A stretch of DNA of 64,000 bases. Origin: Chryseomicrobium aureum. Its GTDB lineage: Bacteria; Bacillota; Bacilli; Bacillales_A; Planococcaceae. How positions within the stretch are numbered: the first letter of the stretch is position 1; each line of letters begins with the position of its first letter. Both the position numbers and the translations under genes were made by a program. Below the pieces are notes generated by a model. That model was given only the letters and a program-made list of their open reading frames with translations. It searched no databases and was not told the DNA's origin. Shown one piece after another: positions 30,229-40,434 of this stretch. Where the stretch lies: positions 558,001 to 622,000 of the forward strand of contig NZ_JAFBFG010000001.1 of assembly GCF_016909155.1 (NCBI RefSeq). The letters are read 5' to 3'.

Positions 30229-30404
30229 TTAATACGCTGAATAGTCGACTTGGACTTTAGCAGCTTCGGGATATTCTTTTTTCACTGCGTAGATAATGTC
30301 ATTCGCTTCTTCTGGACTGACCATCTCTGCCGATACATTCACTAACACGTGATCTTCTTGAATTCTCACCAAAGCTTCCGGATAGCCGAGTGATGAATGA
30401 GAAA
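30229..30404 (-). pseudogene. spoIIIAH: 3' remnant of spoIIIAH
   Basis: Directly after the efp stop, in another frame, 56 codons read as the C-terminal part of SpoIIIAH: GYPEALVRIQEDHVLVNVS, then SPEEANDIIYAVKKE, then AAKVQVDY before TAA. From memory of B. subtilis SpoIIIAH, the pattern GY-x-(D/E)ALV, hydrophobic strand, K/E-A-x-x-II-x-x-V-x-KE, V-x-V-x-(F/Y) matches its last 56 residues, the ring-building motif domain. No start codon with a ribosome site exists. The spoIIIAA-AH operon normally occupies exactly this efp-accB interval. Function is lost. Confidence 0.78.
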
Positions 30405-30965
30405 TTATTGAGCGCGTGAGACGTATGCGCCTTCTGAAGTATTGATGATCAAACGATCTCCAACATTGATGAATAAAGGAACAGTAACCATTACACCGGT
30501 TTCAAGTTTCGCAGTTTTTGAACCGCCACCAGACGTATCTCCTTTGATTCCTGGCTCTGTCTCGATTACTTCAAGCTCGACAGTGTTTGGTAGCTCGACA
30601 CCAAGCGTTTCGCCTTTATATTGGATAATGCTTAGTTCCATGTTTTCTTTCAAGAACTTCAACTCATATTCGATAGACGTTTCAGGAAGCTCTACTTGAT
30701 CGTAACTTTCTGTATCCATGAATACGTGCATGTCACCATTTGCATAAAGATACTGCATTTTGCGCGTATCGATCTGTGCTTTCTCTACTTTTTCACCTGC
30801 ACGGAATGTACGCTCATTCACTGAACCACTGCGAAGGTTGCGAAGTTTCGAGCGAACGAATGCAGCGCCTTTACCTGGTTTTACGTGTTGGAACTCGATA
30901 ACGCGGTATAAGTTGCCATCAAACTCGATTGTAAGGCCTGTTTTAAAATCGTTTACTGAAATCAT
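30405..30965 (-). CDS. efp: Elongation factor P
   Basis: A 186-residue three-domain translation factor that relieves ribosome stalling at polyproline. The modifiable lysine is K32 in VKPGKGAAF. The C-terminal OB domains end [24 protein letters not shown]. It follows papA by 11 bases with an AGGGGG ribosome site; the pair papA-efp is conserved in Bacillus. Confidence 0.97.
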   Translation of the reverse strand: MISVNDFKTGLTIEFDGNLYRVIEFQHVKPGKGAAFVRSKLRNLRSGSVNERTFRAGEKVEKAQIDTRKMQYLYANGDMHVFMDTESYDQVELPETSIEYELKFLKENMELSIIQYKGETLGVELPNTVELEVIETEPGIKGDTSGGGSKTAKLETGVMVTVPLFINVGDRLIINTSEGAYVSRAQ

Positions 30966-30976
30966 GTGATTTCCCC

Positions 30977-32035
30977 CTATAAAATAACTAATTCTTTTGA
31001 TGTATGCGTCAGTTTTTCAACGCCTGTTTCTGTGACTAAGGCGTCATCTTCAATGCGCACACCACCGATTCCCGGAAGATAAATTCCTGGTTCAATTGTG
31101 ATAACCATTCCTGGCTCTAATACAACATCTGAACGAGATGACAATCCAGGTCCTTCATGTACTTCTAAACCAATTCCGTGACCAAGTGAATGACCAAATG
31201 CCTGGCCATATCCTTTTGATGCGATGTAGTCGCGAGAAATAGCATCTGCCTCTTTCCCTGTCATACCCGGTTTGATTTTTTCAAGTGCAAGCAATTGAGA
31301 CTCCAGTACGACTTGATGAATTTCTTTCAGCTGATCAGTGGGTTCACCTACTGCAAGAGTACGTGTTACATCCGAGACATACCCATTGTAATAAGCACCG
31401 AAATCCAGTGTAACAAAATCGCCTGACTCAATCACTTTATGTGTTGCGACACCGTGAGGAAGTGCTGAACGGACACCGGAGGCTACAATGATATCGAATG
31501 AAGAAGAAGTTGCACCTTGCTTTCGCATGAAGAACTCTAATTCGTTTGAGACATCAAGTTCTGTCATCCCTGGTTTGATGAACGTCAAGATATGTTCATA
31601 TGCATCATCTGCAATTTTACATGCGTGCTTAATAATAGTAAGCTCGTCTTCGCTCTTAATCAAGCGGATTTTTTCAACAATTCCAGAAGTCGGAACAAGT
31701 TCTGTTTCGAGTGCTTTTTGGTAACGATCATACTCGGCATAAGACATCGCTTCTTGCTCGAAACCGACTTTCGTTAGCTGATGTTCTTTCACAACTTCAG
31801 CAACTGCTTCGATTAACGTGTTTTTTTGCTCAATGATTGTATAGCCTTCGATTTGTGCATTTGCTTGCTCTGTGTAACGAAAATCTGTAATGAAGAAAGC
31901 ATCTGACTCCGTAATCAGTGCAACTCCTGCAGTCCCTGTGAAACCTGTTAAGTAACGACGACTGTATGGGTTCGTGACGAGTAGTGCGGATAGTGAAGAA
32001 TCGGTTAATGACTTGCGTACTTTTTGCAATTTCAT
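30977..32035 (-). CDS. papA: Xaa-Pro aminopeptidase family protein (YqhT)
   Basis: A 352-residue M24 metallopeptidase. The creatinase-like N-terminal domain spans about residues 1-125. The catalytic pita-bread domain has metal ligands in [30 protein letters not shown] and [11 protein letters not shown]. It removes N-terminal residues preceding proline. It heads papA-efp, with an AGGAGG site eight bases before the ATG. Confidence 0.93.
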   Translation of the reverse strand: MKLQKVRKSLTDSSLSALLVTNPYSRRYLTGFTGTAGVALITESDAFFITDFRYTEQANAQIEGYTIIEQKNTLIEAVAEVVKEHQLTKVGFEQEAMSYAEYDRYQKALETELVPTSGIVEKIRLIKSEDELTIIKHACKIADDAYEHILTFIKPGMTELDVSNELEFFMRKQGATSSSFDIIVASGVRSALPHGVATHKVIESGDFVTLDFGAYYNGYVSDVTRTLAVGEPTDQLKEIHQVVLESQLLALEKIKPGMTGKEADAISRDYIASKGYGQAFGHSLGHGIGLEVHEGPGLSSRSDVVLEPGMVITIEPGIYLPGIGGVRIEDDALVTETGVEKLTHTSKELVIL

Positions 32036-32112
32036 GTAGTTGGCCTCCTATTTAAACACTAGTCTTAGTGTAGCATAGCCGAAAACGATTCCGCTATCCT
32101 TCAATGATACAT

Positions 32113-32153
32113 AAAAAGCATTTTCCCTTAGAGTACCAGAGAAAATGCTTTTT
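32113..32153 (-). terminator. Terminator of nrdJ (possibly bidirectional)
   Basis: AAAAAGCATTTTC pairs perfectly with GAAAATGCTTTTT across a 15-base loop. Confidence 0.8.
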
Positions 32154-32170
32154 AACGTATTAGTTATGAA

Positions 32171-34732
32171 TTAAAGTCCACACTTCAACTGCGCTCCACA
32201 GTTTGTACAAGTGTTACAGCCACCAAGTTCCTCAACCGTCCCTTTACGACACACTGGACACGTGTTGCCAACTTCTGAACCGATTGTCACATTTGTGCTG
32301 CGAAGATCTTGAATTGTATCGATTAAAACGATTGGTCGTTTTTGTTCTACTACTTCATCTTGCACTTCTGTCATATCATTTTCTTCTGCTTTTAGTGTCA
32401 ATACTTGCGAGTCACGGCTACCGTCGACATAAACTGTTCCACCTTTTGCACCGCCATGGTAAAGACGCTCGTATACGCCTTCTACTTGTTCAACCGTATA
32501 CCCTTTTGGCGCGTTTACAGTTTTCGAGATAGATGAATCAATCCAGCGCTGAATGATACACTGCACATCTGCATGTGCTTCTGGTTTTAATTCCATTGCC
32601 GTCACAAACCACTCTGGAAGTGTTTCAGAAGATGCATCCTGATTACGCTCTAAGTACTCACTAACAATATCCGCTTTTACTTCAATGAATTTACCAAGTC
32701 GGCCGCTACGATAGTAAGTGAACGAGAAGTATGGCTCAAGTCCAGTCGATACTCCAACCATCGTTCCAGTAGAACCTGTTGGTGCCACTGTCAATAGATG
32801 CGAGTTACGAATTCCTGATTCCAGAATAGACGCGCGAATCGCCTCAGGCATTCCTTGCATGAACCCTGTCTCTGTGAATGCTTTGCGAAGGCGCTCTGTC
32901 TCTTGTTCTGTATCACCGACTAAAAACGGGAAGCTTCCGCGTTCTTTCGCAAGTTCAACAGATGTCTCATAAGCTGTTTCAGCAATTGTTTTGAAGATTT
33001 CATCAACGAGTATATTTCCTTCATCTGAGCCATATGGTTTCTCACAGTAAATCAGTAGATCCGCAAGTCCCATTACGCCAAGCCCTACACGACGCTCTCC
33101 AAGAGCTTGTACTTTATTCTCTTCTAAGAAGTATGGTGTCGCATCAATTACATTATCTTGCATGCGAACACCGACACGTACTGTTTCTTTCAGCCCTTCA
33201 AAATCTACTGTTTTCGTATCTTTTTGTGCGAATTGAGCGAGGTTGACCGCTGCAAGATTACACACACTGTATGGTGCAAGTGGTTGTTCTCCACATGGGT
33301 TTGTAGCCACTACTTTTTGACCGTATGCTTTTGCATTCGTCTTGTCATTGGCATTGTCGATAAAGAAAATACCAGGCTCTGCAGAGTACGTAGCACAAAT
33401 ATTGATGAGGTTCCAAAGCTCGCGTGCTTTGATCGTGCGGTATGTGCGCACTTCATAGCCCATTTGCTCCCATTCGCGAACATCTCCAACTTTATGCCAT
33501 TCTCTGTTGTATACTTCCATATCTTCTTTCGAGTAGTTCTCAACAGCTGGGAAGCGAAGATCAAACTCTGCATCGTCTTCAACAGCTTGCATGAACTCTT
33601 TCGTCAGTGTGACAGAAATATTCGCACCCGTTAAGAACTCTGAATTATGAACACTGTAGTGTCCACCATCACGTAGTTTAGATTCCGCATCACGAATGAT
33701 TGCTTCACTAAAGCCGCCCAACCCTGGAATTGCTTTGTAATTGACAATCCCTTGGTACATCTGTTCTTCCTGCATGGAAAGTGGCTTGAATTTTAATTTA
33801 TCTTTTGCGAGTTGTGTAATCCATTCATCATGCGTATTTTCGATCAAATACCGCAAAATTCGCGGATTTTGCATCTTAGAGATGATGAACTCCGCAATAT
33901 CTGGATGCCAGTCTGCAAGCATAATCATTTGCGCTCCACGACGAGATCCACCTTGTTCAACAAGATGTGTTAATTTCGCAATATCATCTAGCCACGAAAC
34001 AGATCCTGAAGACTTCCCGTTCACTCCACGTGCAAGTGTGTTCCGAGGACGAAGTGTAGAACCATTTGTTCCAACTCCCCCTCCACGACTCATGATTTCC
34101 ATAACTTGTTTGCGGTGATCACTAATTCCTTCGCGTGAATCTGGAACAAATGGCATCACGTAACAGTTAAAGTACGTTACGTCTGTTTCAGCGCCTGCTC
34201 CGTAAATGACGCGTCCAGCTGGGATGAAATTGAGTGAAACAAGTTGTTGGTAAAATTTCTCGAACCATTCTTTGCGTTTTTCTTCTGTCGTTTCAACACT
34301 TGCAAGTCCTGTTGCATTGCGAAGAGCAATTTGCTCATAAAAAAGCTCAAGTGGTTTTTCAATCACAGATAGCGGTCGTGTGATTTCACCAGTCTTCGCT
34401 TTTTCAGGGTCGTCGATTGCACTGCGATATTCTTCATCAATGCGAACGACAGCTGTTTTCTTGTCCCAATCTATTGAGACGATTTGCCCAAGTCCACGCG
34501 CAGGGAATTTTGGGTCTTCTTTTACTGTTAGTACAACAAAATCATCTGCTTGGAGTGTTTTTTTCTCCGTATCTTTGAAGGAATAACGGTCGATCATCAC
34601 CAGTCGTGAGACGCCCTTGTGTGTTAACTTCATATCTGGTGTGATGGGGTGAACTTGAGGAAATTTCTTGATTGCTTCGTTCAATTGTTGGATAGCTTGT
34701 TGATGTGTTTGTAGAGTAGATGGTGAGACCAT
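32171..34732 (-). CDS. nrdJ: Adenosylcobalamin-dependent (class II) ribonucleoside-diphosphate reductase
   Basis: An 853-residue oxygen-independent reductase. It contains the B12-type RNR motifs FIPAGRVIYGAG, RGGGVGTNGSTLRPR, VEQGGSRRGAQM, NPCGEQPLAPYSVCNL (active-site Cys) and VAPTGSTGTMVG, and a C-terminal zinc ribbon (CPVC...CNTCTNCG) with terminal CGL. It reduces ribonucleotides using adenosylcobalamin, so the organism needs B12 for DNA precursors as well as for the mutase. NrdR boxes sit in its promoter. In B. subtilis other genes occupy this lipM-papA interval, so nrdJ was inserted here. Confidence 0.95.
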   Translation of the reverse strand: MVSPSTLQTHQQAIQQLNEAIKKFPQVHPITPDMKLTHKGVSRLVMIDRYSFKDTEKKTLQADDFVVLTVKEDPKFPARGLGQIVSIDWDKKTAVVRIDEEYRSAIDDPEKAKTGEITRPLSVIEKPLELFYEQIALRNATGLASVETTEEKRKEWFEKFYQQLVSLNFIPAGRVIYGAGAETDVTYFNCYVMPFVPDSREGISDHRKQVMEIMSRGGGVGTNGSTLRPRNTLARGVNGKSSGSVSWLDDIAKLTHLVEQGGSRRGAQMIMLADWHPDIAEFIISKMQNPRILRYLIENTHDEWITQLAKDKLKFKPLSMQEEQMYQGIVNYKAIPGLGGFSEAIIRDAESKLRDGGHYSVHNSEFLTGANISVTLTKEFMQAVEDDAEFDLRFPAVENYSKEDMEVYNREWHKVGDVREWEQMGYEVRTYRTIKARELWNLINICATYSAEPGIFFIDNANDKTNAKAYGQKVVATNPCGEQPLAPYSVCNLAAVNLAQFAQKDTKTVDFEGLKETVRVGVRMQDNVIDATPYFLEENKVQALGERRVGLGVMGLADLLIYCEKPYGSDEGNILVDEIFKTIAETAYETSVELAKERGSFPFLVGDTEQETERLRKAFTETGFMQGMPEAIRASILESGIRNSHLLTVAPTGSTGTMVGVSTGLEPYFSFTYYRSGRLGKFIEVKADIVSEYLERNQDASSETLPEWFVTAMELKPEAHADVQCIIQRWIDSSISKTVNAPKGYTVEQVEGVYERLYHGGAKGGTVYVDGSRDSQVLTLKAEENDMTEVQDEVVEQKRPIVLIDTIQDLRSTNVTIGSEVGNTCPVCRKGTVEELGGCNTCTNCGAQLKCGL

Positions 34733-34767
34733 GTAAATTCCTCCCGAAATAGATTATTCACTTCTTG

Positions 34768-34820
34768 ACACAATATATAGTGTATATAGAAATCATAAAG
34801 CACAATATATTGAATGTCTA
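34768..34820 (-). promoter_or_regulatory. nrdJ promoter with tandem NrdR boxes
   Basis: ACACAATATATAGTGT (34768-34783) is a near-consensus NrdR box. A second, GCACAATATATTGAAT (34800-34815), lies exactly 32 bp away, the usual three-turn spacing. On the minus strand TAGACA (34820-34815), 17 bases and TATGAT (34797-34792) form the promoter, with one box in the spacer and one just downstream. NrdR should repress nrdJ when dATP is high. Confidence 0.82.
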
Positions 34821-34894
34821 GTTTGAACTTACCTCTTTCGAAATATGAAACTTTGAACCTATTTCGGAGGAATTCCATAGCCCAGAAGTGGCGA

Positions 34895-35728
34895 TTATTT
34901 TCTAAAATTCCATTCTGGTGAGCGATACCTTGATGCAGCTAGATTCTTCACATATGCTTGCTGTTGTTCATCAAGAGAAAAAGAAGTGAGGTGAATATTT
35001 AGAGCCGATTCAAAGCCATCACGGAAAGCGGGAATGCAGTGATCAACCGTTACCGGATTTGATACTATTTTGTTGATTGAGATAGCTTTTTGCCCTAAGC
35101 TCTTTTTCACTTTTTCTTTGTGGTCTTCAGAACTATAAGAAAAACAGTTAATATATTTTTCTTCGTCTAAATCTACAAGAATTGCTCCATGCTGTAAAAT
35201 CACGCCACGTTGACGTGTTTGTGCAGATCCCGCAACTTTCTTGCCCTCCACAACCAATTCATAATAAGACGGCGCATCGAAACAGACAGCTGATTTTGGC
35301 TGGTTTAAGGACTCACGATCGCTTTCCGTTTTAGGAATAGAAAATTGTGCCCGCATTCCGAGATTGCGAAACCCCTGTAAAATACCTTCACTAATCACGC
35401 GGTACGCTTCTGTTACCGTCTTAGGCATGTCCGGGTAGTCTTCTGAGACGATGACGCTGTACGTCAGTTCATCTTCATGTAATACTGCGCGTCCTCCTGT
35501 GGGTCTTCTTACAAAATCAAGTCCCATGTCTTTTACAGCCTGCAAATTGATGTCGCGTTCCACCCGTTGGAAATAGCCAATTGATAATGCAGCAGGTTGC
35601 CATTGATAAAAGCGAATGATAGGTGGGATGAGTCCTTCCGAATGCCATTCAAGCAGCGCTTCGTCTAAAGCCATGTTGTATGCGGCGTCTTGTTTACCGG
35701 AATCAAGGAAATACCAAGTGTTTGTCAT
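34895..35728 (-). CDS. lipM: Octanoyltransferase LipM
   Basis: A 277-residue biotin/lipoate ligase-fold protein. It has [18 protein letters not shown] and the catalytic cysteine C149 in [25 protein letters not shown], followed by QHGAILVD. LipM moves octanoyl from acyl carrier protein to GcvH, the first step of lipoate assembly. It lies beside the gcv genes and serves BkdB indirectly. The start [12 protein letters not shown] has GGAGG seven bases upstream. It is divergent from yqhL, exactly as in B. subtilis. Confidence 0.94.
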   Translation of the reverse strand: MTNTWYFLDSGKQDAAYNMALDEALLEWHSEGLIPPIIRFYQWQPAALSIGYFQRVERDINLQAVKDMGLDFVRRPTGGRAVLHEDELTYSVIVSEDYPDMPKTVTEAYRVISEGILQGFRNLGMRAQFSIPKTESDRESLNQPKSAVCFDAPSYYELVVEGKKVAGSAQTRQRGVILQHGAILVDLDEEKYINCFSYSSEDHKEKVKKSLGQKAISINKIVSNPVTVDHCIPAFRDGFESALNIHLTSFSLDEQQQAYVKNLAASRYRSPEWNFRK

Positions 35729-35797
35729 TGAATTGCCTCCGTTTATCATTGAATCTCTCTACACTACTACATTATAATAGAAATAGAGAAGGGAGTA

Positions 35798-36187
35798 ATG
35801 AAGTTGTTAGAAATCGTCTTAGGTATTTTAGGTGCCATCATTGTGTTTGGGATTTACACATTCTTTACTGGAATGAAAATGAAGAAATCTGTGACGACGC
35901 TCTCTCAGGATGAGTTTATCCAGGGATATCGCAAAGCGCAGTTAATCGATGTACGTGAACCAAAGGAATTTGACGGTGGTCACATTCTAGGTGCCCGTAA
36001 TATTCCTGCAAGTCAAATGCGTACGCGTATGAAAGAGATTCGCAAAGACAAGCCCGTTTACTTGTACTGTCAAAGCGGTGCTCGCAGCGCCCGTACAGCA
36101 CTGACACTTAAAAAGAACGGATATGACCAGCTCTATCAGTTAGAGGGCGGCTTCCGTAAGTGGACAGGTAAGATCAAATCCAAATAA
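35798..36187 (+). CDS. yqhL: Membrane-anchored rhodanese-like protein (YqhL)
   Basis: A 129-residue protein. It has one N-terminal transmembrane helix (about 3-22) and a rhodanese domain (about 35-125). The catalytic cysteine is C91 in the loop CQSGARSA. Such proteins carry persulfide sulfur; the substrate is unknown. AAGGGAG lies only two bases from the annotated ATG but eight from a TTG two codons later (35804), so the true start may be the TTG. Confidence 0.88.
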   Translation: MKLLEIVLGILGAIIVFGIYTFFTGMKMKKSVTTLSQDEFIQGYRKAQLIDVREPKEFDGGHILGARNIPASQMRTRMKEIRKDKPVYLYCQSGARSARTALTLKKNGYDQLYQLEGGFRKWTGKIKSK

Positions 36188-36201
36188 ATCGTTAATGAAA
36201 T

Positions 36202-36241
36202 CAGTATCTACTCTTCCTTTCAGAGTGGATGCTGTTTTTTA
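36202..36241 (+). terminator. Terminator of yqhL
   Basis: CAGTATCTACTCT (36202-36214) pairs with AGAGTGGATGCTG (36222-36234, with G-U pairs), then T6. Confidence 0.85.
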
Positions 36242-36296
36242 TTGATTAATGATTTAAATGGTAAGGTCTTGAGTGATTTTAGAAAGATGCGCGAAA

Positions 36297-36399
36297 TAGT
36301 TTCCATAATACCAGGAAGTGGTGAACGTCAGGAAATAACCGTCGAATCTTTCGACTTAGCCACTGAATCTTTCCATTTATCCATCGAATCTTAAGACAC
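36297..36399 (+). repeat. 21-bp phrase array P3 with anchor TAGTTTCCATAA
   Basis: The anchor at 36297-36308 is followed, after about 30 bases, by units built on YATCGAATCTTTC; the GAATCT cores start at 36344, 36365 and 36386, exactly 21 apart. The word differs from P1/P4 and from P5. The 36188-36466 gap holds this, two terminators and nothing else recognised. Confidence 0.65.
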
Positions 36400-36412
36400 A
36401 ATTGCCAAACGC

Positions 36413-36461
36413 ACAAAATAAAACGCCACTCGCAAAATCACGAGTGGCGTTCTCCACATCT
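36413..36461 (-). terminator. Terminator of gcvT-gcvPA-gcvPB carrying a repeat border (A6)
   Basis: ACGCCACTCG (36423-36432) pairs perfectly with CGAGTGGCGT (36441-36450), followed on the minus strand by TTTATTTT. The hairpin is preceded by AGATGTGGAGA (36461-36451), the left border of the structured repeats, five bases after the gcvPB stop. A minimal copy seems to have become, or derived from, the terminator. Confidence 0.8.
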
Positions 36462-36466
36462 AGCAG

Positions 36467-37924
36467 TTACTTCGTATAACGCAACACAGGCTTACGCGCT
36501 GCTTTCGTTTCATCTAGACGCCCGATCACCGTCGTATGTGGCGCATTTTGCACCATTTCTGGATTCTCTTCTGTCTCTTTTGCGATTTGAATCAATGCAT
36601 CACAGAATGCATCTAACGTTTCTTTCGACTCTGTTTCCGTCGGCTCAATCATCATTCCCTCTTCTACATTTAACGGGAAGTAAATTGTTGGCGGATGATA
36701 GCCAAAGTCAAGCAGGCGTTTCGCCATATCCAGTGTACGTACGCCCAGTTTCTTCTGACGACGACCACTTAGTACAAACTCATGCTTACAGTGGCGGTTG
36801 TATGGAAGGTCGAAGAACGGCTCTAAACGACGCATCATATAGTTTGCGTTTAATACGGCATATTCTGTTACCGCTTTTAGTCCGTCTGGCCCCATTGAAC
36901 GAATATACGTGTATGCACGTACGTTGATTCCAAAGTTTCCGTAGAACGGTTTTACGCGTCCGATTGCTTGTGGACGGTCGTAATCAAATGTGTAGCGGTC
37001 ATCTTTTTTCACAAGGACTGGTGCTGGCAAGAACGGAATCAAATCTTTCTTCACGCCAACTGGACCAGAACCTGGACCACCACCACCGTGAGGACCTGTG
37101 AATGTTTTATGCAAGTTCAAGTGAACACAATCGAAGCCCATGTCGCCGGGGCGTGCTTTTGACATAACCGCATTTAAGTTTGCTCCGTCATAGTAAAGCT
37201 TTCCGCCGACACCGTGAATGATGCTCGCCATTTCTAAAATATGCTCTTCAAATAATCCTAGTGTGTTCGGGTTTGTCAGCATAAGCGCAGCTGTGTCATC
37301 GCCTGCCACGCGGCGTAGATCTTCTAAATCCACTAGACCGAACTCATCTGATTTAACAGTTACTGTTTCAAAGCCCGCAACTGTTGCTGATGCTGGGTTT
37401 GTTCCGTGCGCTGAATCTGGAACAATTACTTTTGTACGATGGTGATCACCGTTTGACTCGTGGAACGCACGAATCATCATAAGGGCAGTCCACTCTCCGT
37501 GAGCTCCTGCTGCTGGTTGAAGTGTTACATCATCCATACCCGTAATTTCAATCAAATGCTCTTGAAGGTCGTACATCAATTCCATTGCACCTTGAACAGA
37601 TGATTCATCTTGTAATGGGTGAACGTTAGCAAATCCAGGGAAACGCGCAACGCTCTCATTGATTTTCGGGTTGTATTTCATCGTACATGAACCAAGTGGG
37701 TAGAAACCTGAGTCTACACCGTGGTTTCGATTTGAAAGTGCCGTGTAATGACGCATAATATCTAACTCTGATACTTCTGGAAGCTCTGCTTCTTCCGCGC
37801 GCAACATACCTTCAGGCAGAAGAGAAGAAAGATCAACTTCTGGTACATCTAAATCTGGCAAGCTATAGCCGATTCGGCCTTCAGTGGATAGTTCAAAAAT
37901 CAAGGGTTGGTTATCTTTATGCAT
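36467..37924 (-). CDS. gcvPB: Glycine dehydrogenase (decarboxylating) subunit 2
   Basis: A 485-residue PLP enzyme, the C-terminal half of glycine cleavage P-protein. The PLP-binding lysine lies in [18 protein letters not shown], with [14 protein letters not shown] near the N-terminus. With GcvPA it decarboxylates glycine and passes aminomethyl to lipoylated GcvH. The start at [11 protein letters not shown] overlaps the gcvPA end by eight bases and has GGGGG upstream. Confidence 0.96.
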   Translation of the reverse strand: MHKDNQPLIFELSTEGRIGYSLPDLDVPEVDLSSLLPEGMLRAEEAELPEVSELDIMRHYTALSNRNHGVDSGFYPLGSCTMKYNPKINESVARFPGFANVHPLQDESSVQGAMELMYDLQEHLIEITGMDDVTLQPAAGAHGEWTALMMIRAFHESNGDHHRTKVIVPDSAHGTNPASATVAGFETVTVKSDEFGLVDLEDLRRVAGDDTAALMLTNPNTLGLFEEHILEMASIIHGVGGKLYYDGANLNAVMSKARPGDMGFDCVHLNLHKTFTGPHGGGGPGSGPVGVKKDLIPFLPAPVLVKKDDRYTFDYDRPQAIGRVKPFYGNFGINVRAYTYIRSMGPDGLKAVTEYAVLNANYMMRRLEPFFDLPYNRHCKHEFVLSGRRQKKLGVRTLDMAKRLLDFGYHPPTIYFPLNVEEGMMIEPTETESKETLDAFCDALIQIAKETEENPEMVQNAPHTTVIGRLDETKAARKPVLRYTK

Positions 37925-39266
37925 AATAAGCCCCCATTTCCTGCACAAGTGCATCGATTTCTTCTTTCGTGCGTTGCTCAGTTACCGCAACTAATACGTG
38001 ATCTTGAAGATCTTTATAATATGTGCCTAGGTGTAGTCCACCGATAATTTCTTTTTCTAGTAGATGAACATTCAAACCTTCTACACTGCCTGGTAGTTTC
38101 ACAACGATTTCGTTGAAGTGTGCGCCATCAAATACTACTTTGAATCCAGCTGCTTCAAAAGCTTGCTTCGCGTATGCTGTCTTCGCGATGTTTTGAATCG
38201 CCATATGTTTTGTGCCTTGCTTTCCAAGAGCGGTCATCGCAACACTTGCAGCTAAAGCATTCAATGCCTGGTTTGAACAGATGTTTGATGTCGCTTTATC
38301 CCGACGGATATGCTGTTCGCGCGCTTGAAGTGTCAATACATAGCCACGTTGCCCTTGATCGTCAGTCGTTTCACCAACTAAGCGACCTGGCACTTTACGC
38401 ATCAATTTCCCCGAAACCGCAAAGTATCCACAGTGTGGTCCTCCGAATGCTTCAGAAATCCCAAACACTTGCGCATCTCCAACTGTAATGTCCGCACCGA
38501 ATTTACCTGGTGGTGTTAACACGCTTAATGCGAGTGGGTTGGAAGAGCTTACAAATAGGGCACCGTGTTCGTGCGTCATGTCTGAAATAGCTTGCATGTC
38601 TTCAAGTTGGCCAAAGAAGTTTGGATATTGAACCATTACGGCTGCAATCTCATTTGATAATTGCTCTTTTAATGCTGCAAGGTCTGTCTTCCCGTCTTTC
38701 TGTGCAACAACTTCAACAGCAATATTTTGACCGTGCGCATACATCTTTACAACATCACGGTACTCCGGATGTACAGCTTCAGAAATCAAAATCTTTTTGC
38801 GACGTGTGTGGCCTGCCGCTAAATTTCCAGCCTCTGCAAGTGCAGTTCCGCCGTCATACATAGAAGAGTTCGCAAGTTCCATCCCTGTCAATTCACAAAT
38901 CATCGTTTGGAATTCAAAGATTGCTTGCAATTCACCTTGTGAAATTTCTGGCTGATACGGTGTGTACGCCGTATAGAACTCAGAGCGAGAAATCACATGG
39001 TCGACAATCGTTGGTTTGAAGTGATCGTAGACGCCTGCTCCGATAAACGATGCGTAACGTCGGCTGTCTGCATTTTTTGCAGCCATTTTTGTTAACTCTT
39101 TTAGTAACGCTGTTTCCGATTTTGCAGGTTTGATATTGTACTCCCCTTTGAATCGAACTTTTTCAGGGATATCAGAAAATAACTCATCAATAGAAGATAC
39201 TCCAATTGTTTCGAGCATTTCTTTTTGATCCTGCTCAGTCATTGGTAAGTAACGGTGTTTGATCAT
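37917..39266 (-). CDS. gcvPA: Glycine dehydrogenase (decarboxylating) subunit 1
   Basis: A 449-residue PLP-fold protein, the N-terminal half of P-protein. It begins [13 protein letters not shown] and contains [41 protein letters not shown] and GTALAEA. It forms the heterotetramer with GcvPB. AAGGAG is about ten bases before the ATG. It is second in the operon. Confidence 0.96.
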   Translation of the reverse strand: MIKHRYLPMTEQDQKEMLETIGVSSIDELFSDIPEKVRFKGEYNIKPAKSETALLKELTKMAAKNADSRRYASFIGAGVYDHFKPTIVDHVISRSEFYTAYTPYQPEISQGELQAIFEFQTMICELTGMELANSSMYDGGTALAEAGNLAAGHTRRKKILISEAVHPEYRDVVKMYAHGQNIAVEVVAQKDGKTDLAALKEQLSNEIAAVMVQYPNFFGQLEDMQAISDMTHEHGALFVSSSNPLALSVLTPPGKFGADITVGDAQVFGISEAFGGPHCGYFAVSGKLMRKVPGRLVGETTDDQGQRGYVLTLQAREQHIRRDKATSNICSNQALNALAASVAMTALGKQGTKHMAIQNIAKTAYAKQAFEAAGFKVVFDGAHFNEIVVKLPGSVEGLNVHLLEKEIIGGLHLGTYYKDLQDHVLVAVTEQRTKEEIDALVQEMGAYYA

Positions 39267-39282
39267 AACTGGATCGCTCCTT

Positions 39283-40350
39283 TTATTTTTGTCGCTTGTA
39301 AAATGGCGTTGCTACAGTCACTGCTTTTAGACGCTTATTACGAATTTCAACTTCAACCTCTTGACCGAGTTCCGTATAGTCAGCCTTTAGGAGGGCAAGA
39401 CCAATGTTTTTCTTTAAAGTTGGTGATTGTGTACCTGTTGTCACTTCGCCTACCTCTACGTCTCCAACGAATACTTTGTATCCGTGACGAGGAATTCCTT
39501 TATCGATCATTTCGATACCGACAAGTTTACGTGGTTTGCCTTTTGCGACAATTGCATCTTTTCCAATGAAATCTTCTTTCGCTGTTTTAACCGCAAAGCC
39601 AATTCCAGCTTCAAGTGGTGAGATATCTTTTGATAATTCTTGACCATAAAGAGGTAAACATGCTTCAAAACGCAGCGTATCACGTGCTCCCAAACCTGCT
39701 GGTACGACTTCACCTGAAGATAAAAGAGTTGTAAATAAATCAGGAAGTACTTCGTTTTTTGCATATAGCTCGAAACCGTCTTCTCCCGTATACCCTGTGC
39801 GTGAAATGATTACGTCTTTACCATCGACTTGTCCCTCAACAAACGTAAAGAATTTTAAGTCTGCTAGAGGTGTTTCTGTATAATTTTGAAGGAATTCTTG
39901 AGCTGCTTGACCTTGGAGCGCAAGTAACCCCCAGTCATCCGATTGATTGTCAATATGAACGTCGCCTGAGACATGCTCGTTCATCCAAGCTACGTCTTTG
40001 TCGATATTGGATGCATTTACGACTAACAAATACTTTTCATCATCAAATTTATACACTAACAAGTCATCAACTGTTCCGCCGTCTTCGTAACACATCGCCG
40101 CATACATCGCTTTACCAGGTACGAGCTTCGAGATATCGTTCGTGACAAGCTTTTGAATGAATGCTTCACTATCTGCCCCAGTGATCCAGACTTCTCCCAT
40201 ATGGGATACATCGAACAAGCCTGCTTTTGTACGGACAGCTTCATGCTCCTCTTTAATGCTAGAAAACTGCACAGGAAGGTCCCATCCACCAAAATCAATC
40301 GTTTTTGCTCCGTAATCAGCATACAAATCATACAAAGGTGTACGTTTCAA
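39283..40350 (-). CDS. gcvT: Glycine cleavage system T protein (aminomethyltransferase)
   Basis: A 355-residue folate-binding enzyme. Motifs include [21 protein letters not shown] at the N-terminus (two adjoining parts), the catalytic Asp region [15 protein letters not shown], and [17 protein letters not shown]. It releases ammonia and forms methylene-THF from aminomethyl-lipoyl GcvH. The start codon is TTG, with AAGGAGG eight bases upstream. It is the first gene behind the glycine riboswitch; gcvH is not in the window. Confidence 0.96.
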   Translation of the reverse strand: MKRTPLYDLYADYGAKTIDFGGWDLPVQFSSIKEEHEAVRTKAGLFDVSHMGEVWITGADSEAFIQKLVTNDISKLVPGKAMYAAMCYEDGGTVDDLLVYKFDDEKYLLVVNASNIDKDVAWMNEHVSGDVHIDNQSDDWGLLALQGQAAQEFLQNYTETPLADLKFFTFVEGQVDGKDVIISRTGYTGEDGFELYAKNEVLPDLFTTLLSSGEVVPAGLGARDTLRFEACLPLYGQELSKDISPLEAGIGFAVKTAKEDFIGKDAIVAKGKPRKLVGIEMIDKGIPRHGYKVFVGDVEVGEVTTGTQSPTLKKNIGLALLKADYTELGQEVEVEIRNKRLKAVTVATPFYKRQK

Positions 40351-40396
40351 ATCTATTCCTCCTTAGTTGAATTCATAGTATTGTGAATTTTTCGCA

Positions 40397-40434
40397 TAAA
40401 AAAAGACAGAAACCCAATTTCGTGGGTCTCTGTC
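40397..40434 (-). terminator. Riboswitch-controlled terminator before gcvT
   Basis: GACAGA-ACCCA arms pair with TGGGT-TCTGTC (40405-40434), followed on the minus strand by T8. It is the expression platform between the glycine aptamers and gcvT. Confidence 0.9.

Noticed and set aside
34733-34894. Cobalamin riboswitch upstream of nrdJ
   Set aside because: No B12-box-like string and too little leader; NrdR boxes account for the region.
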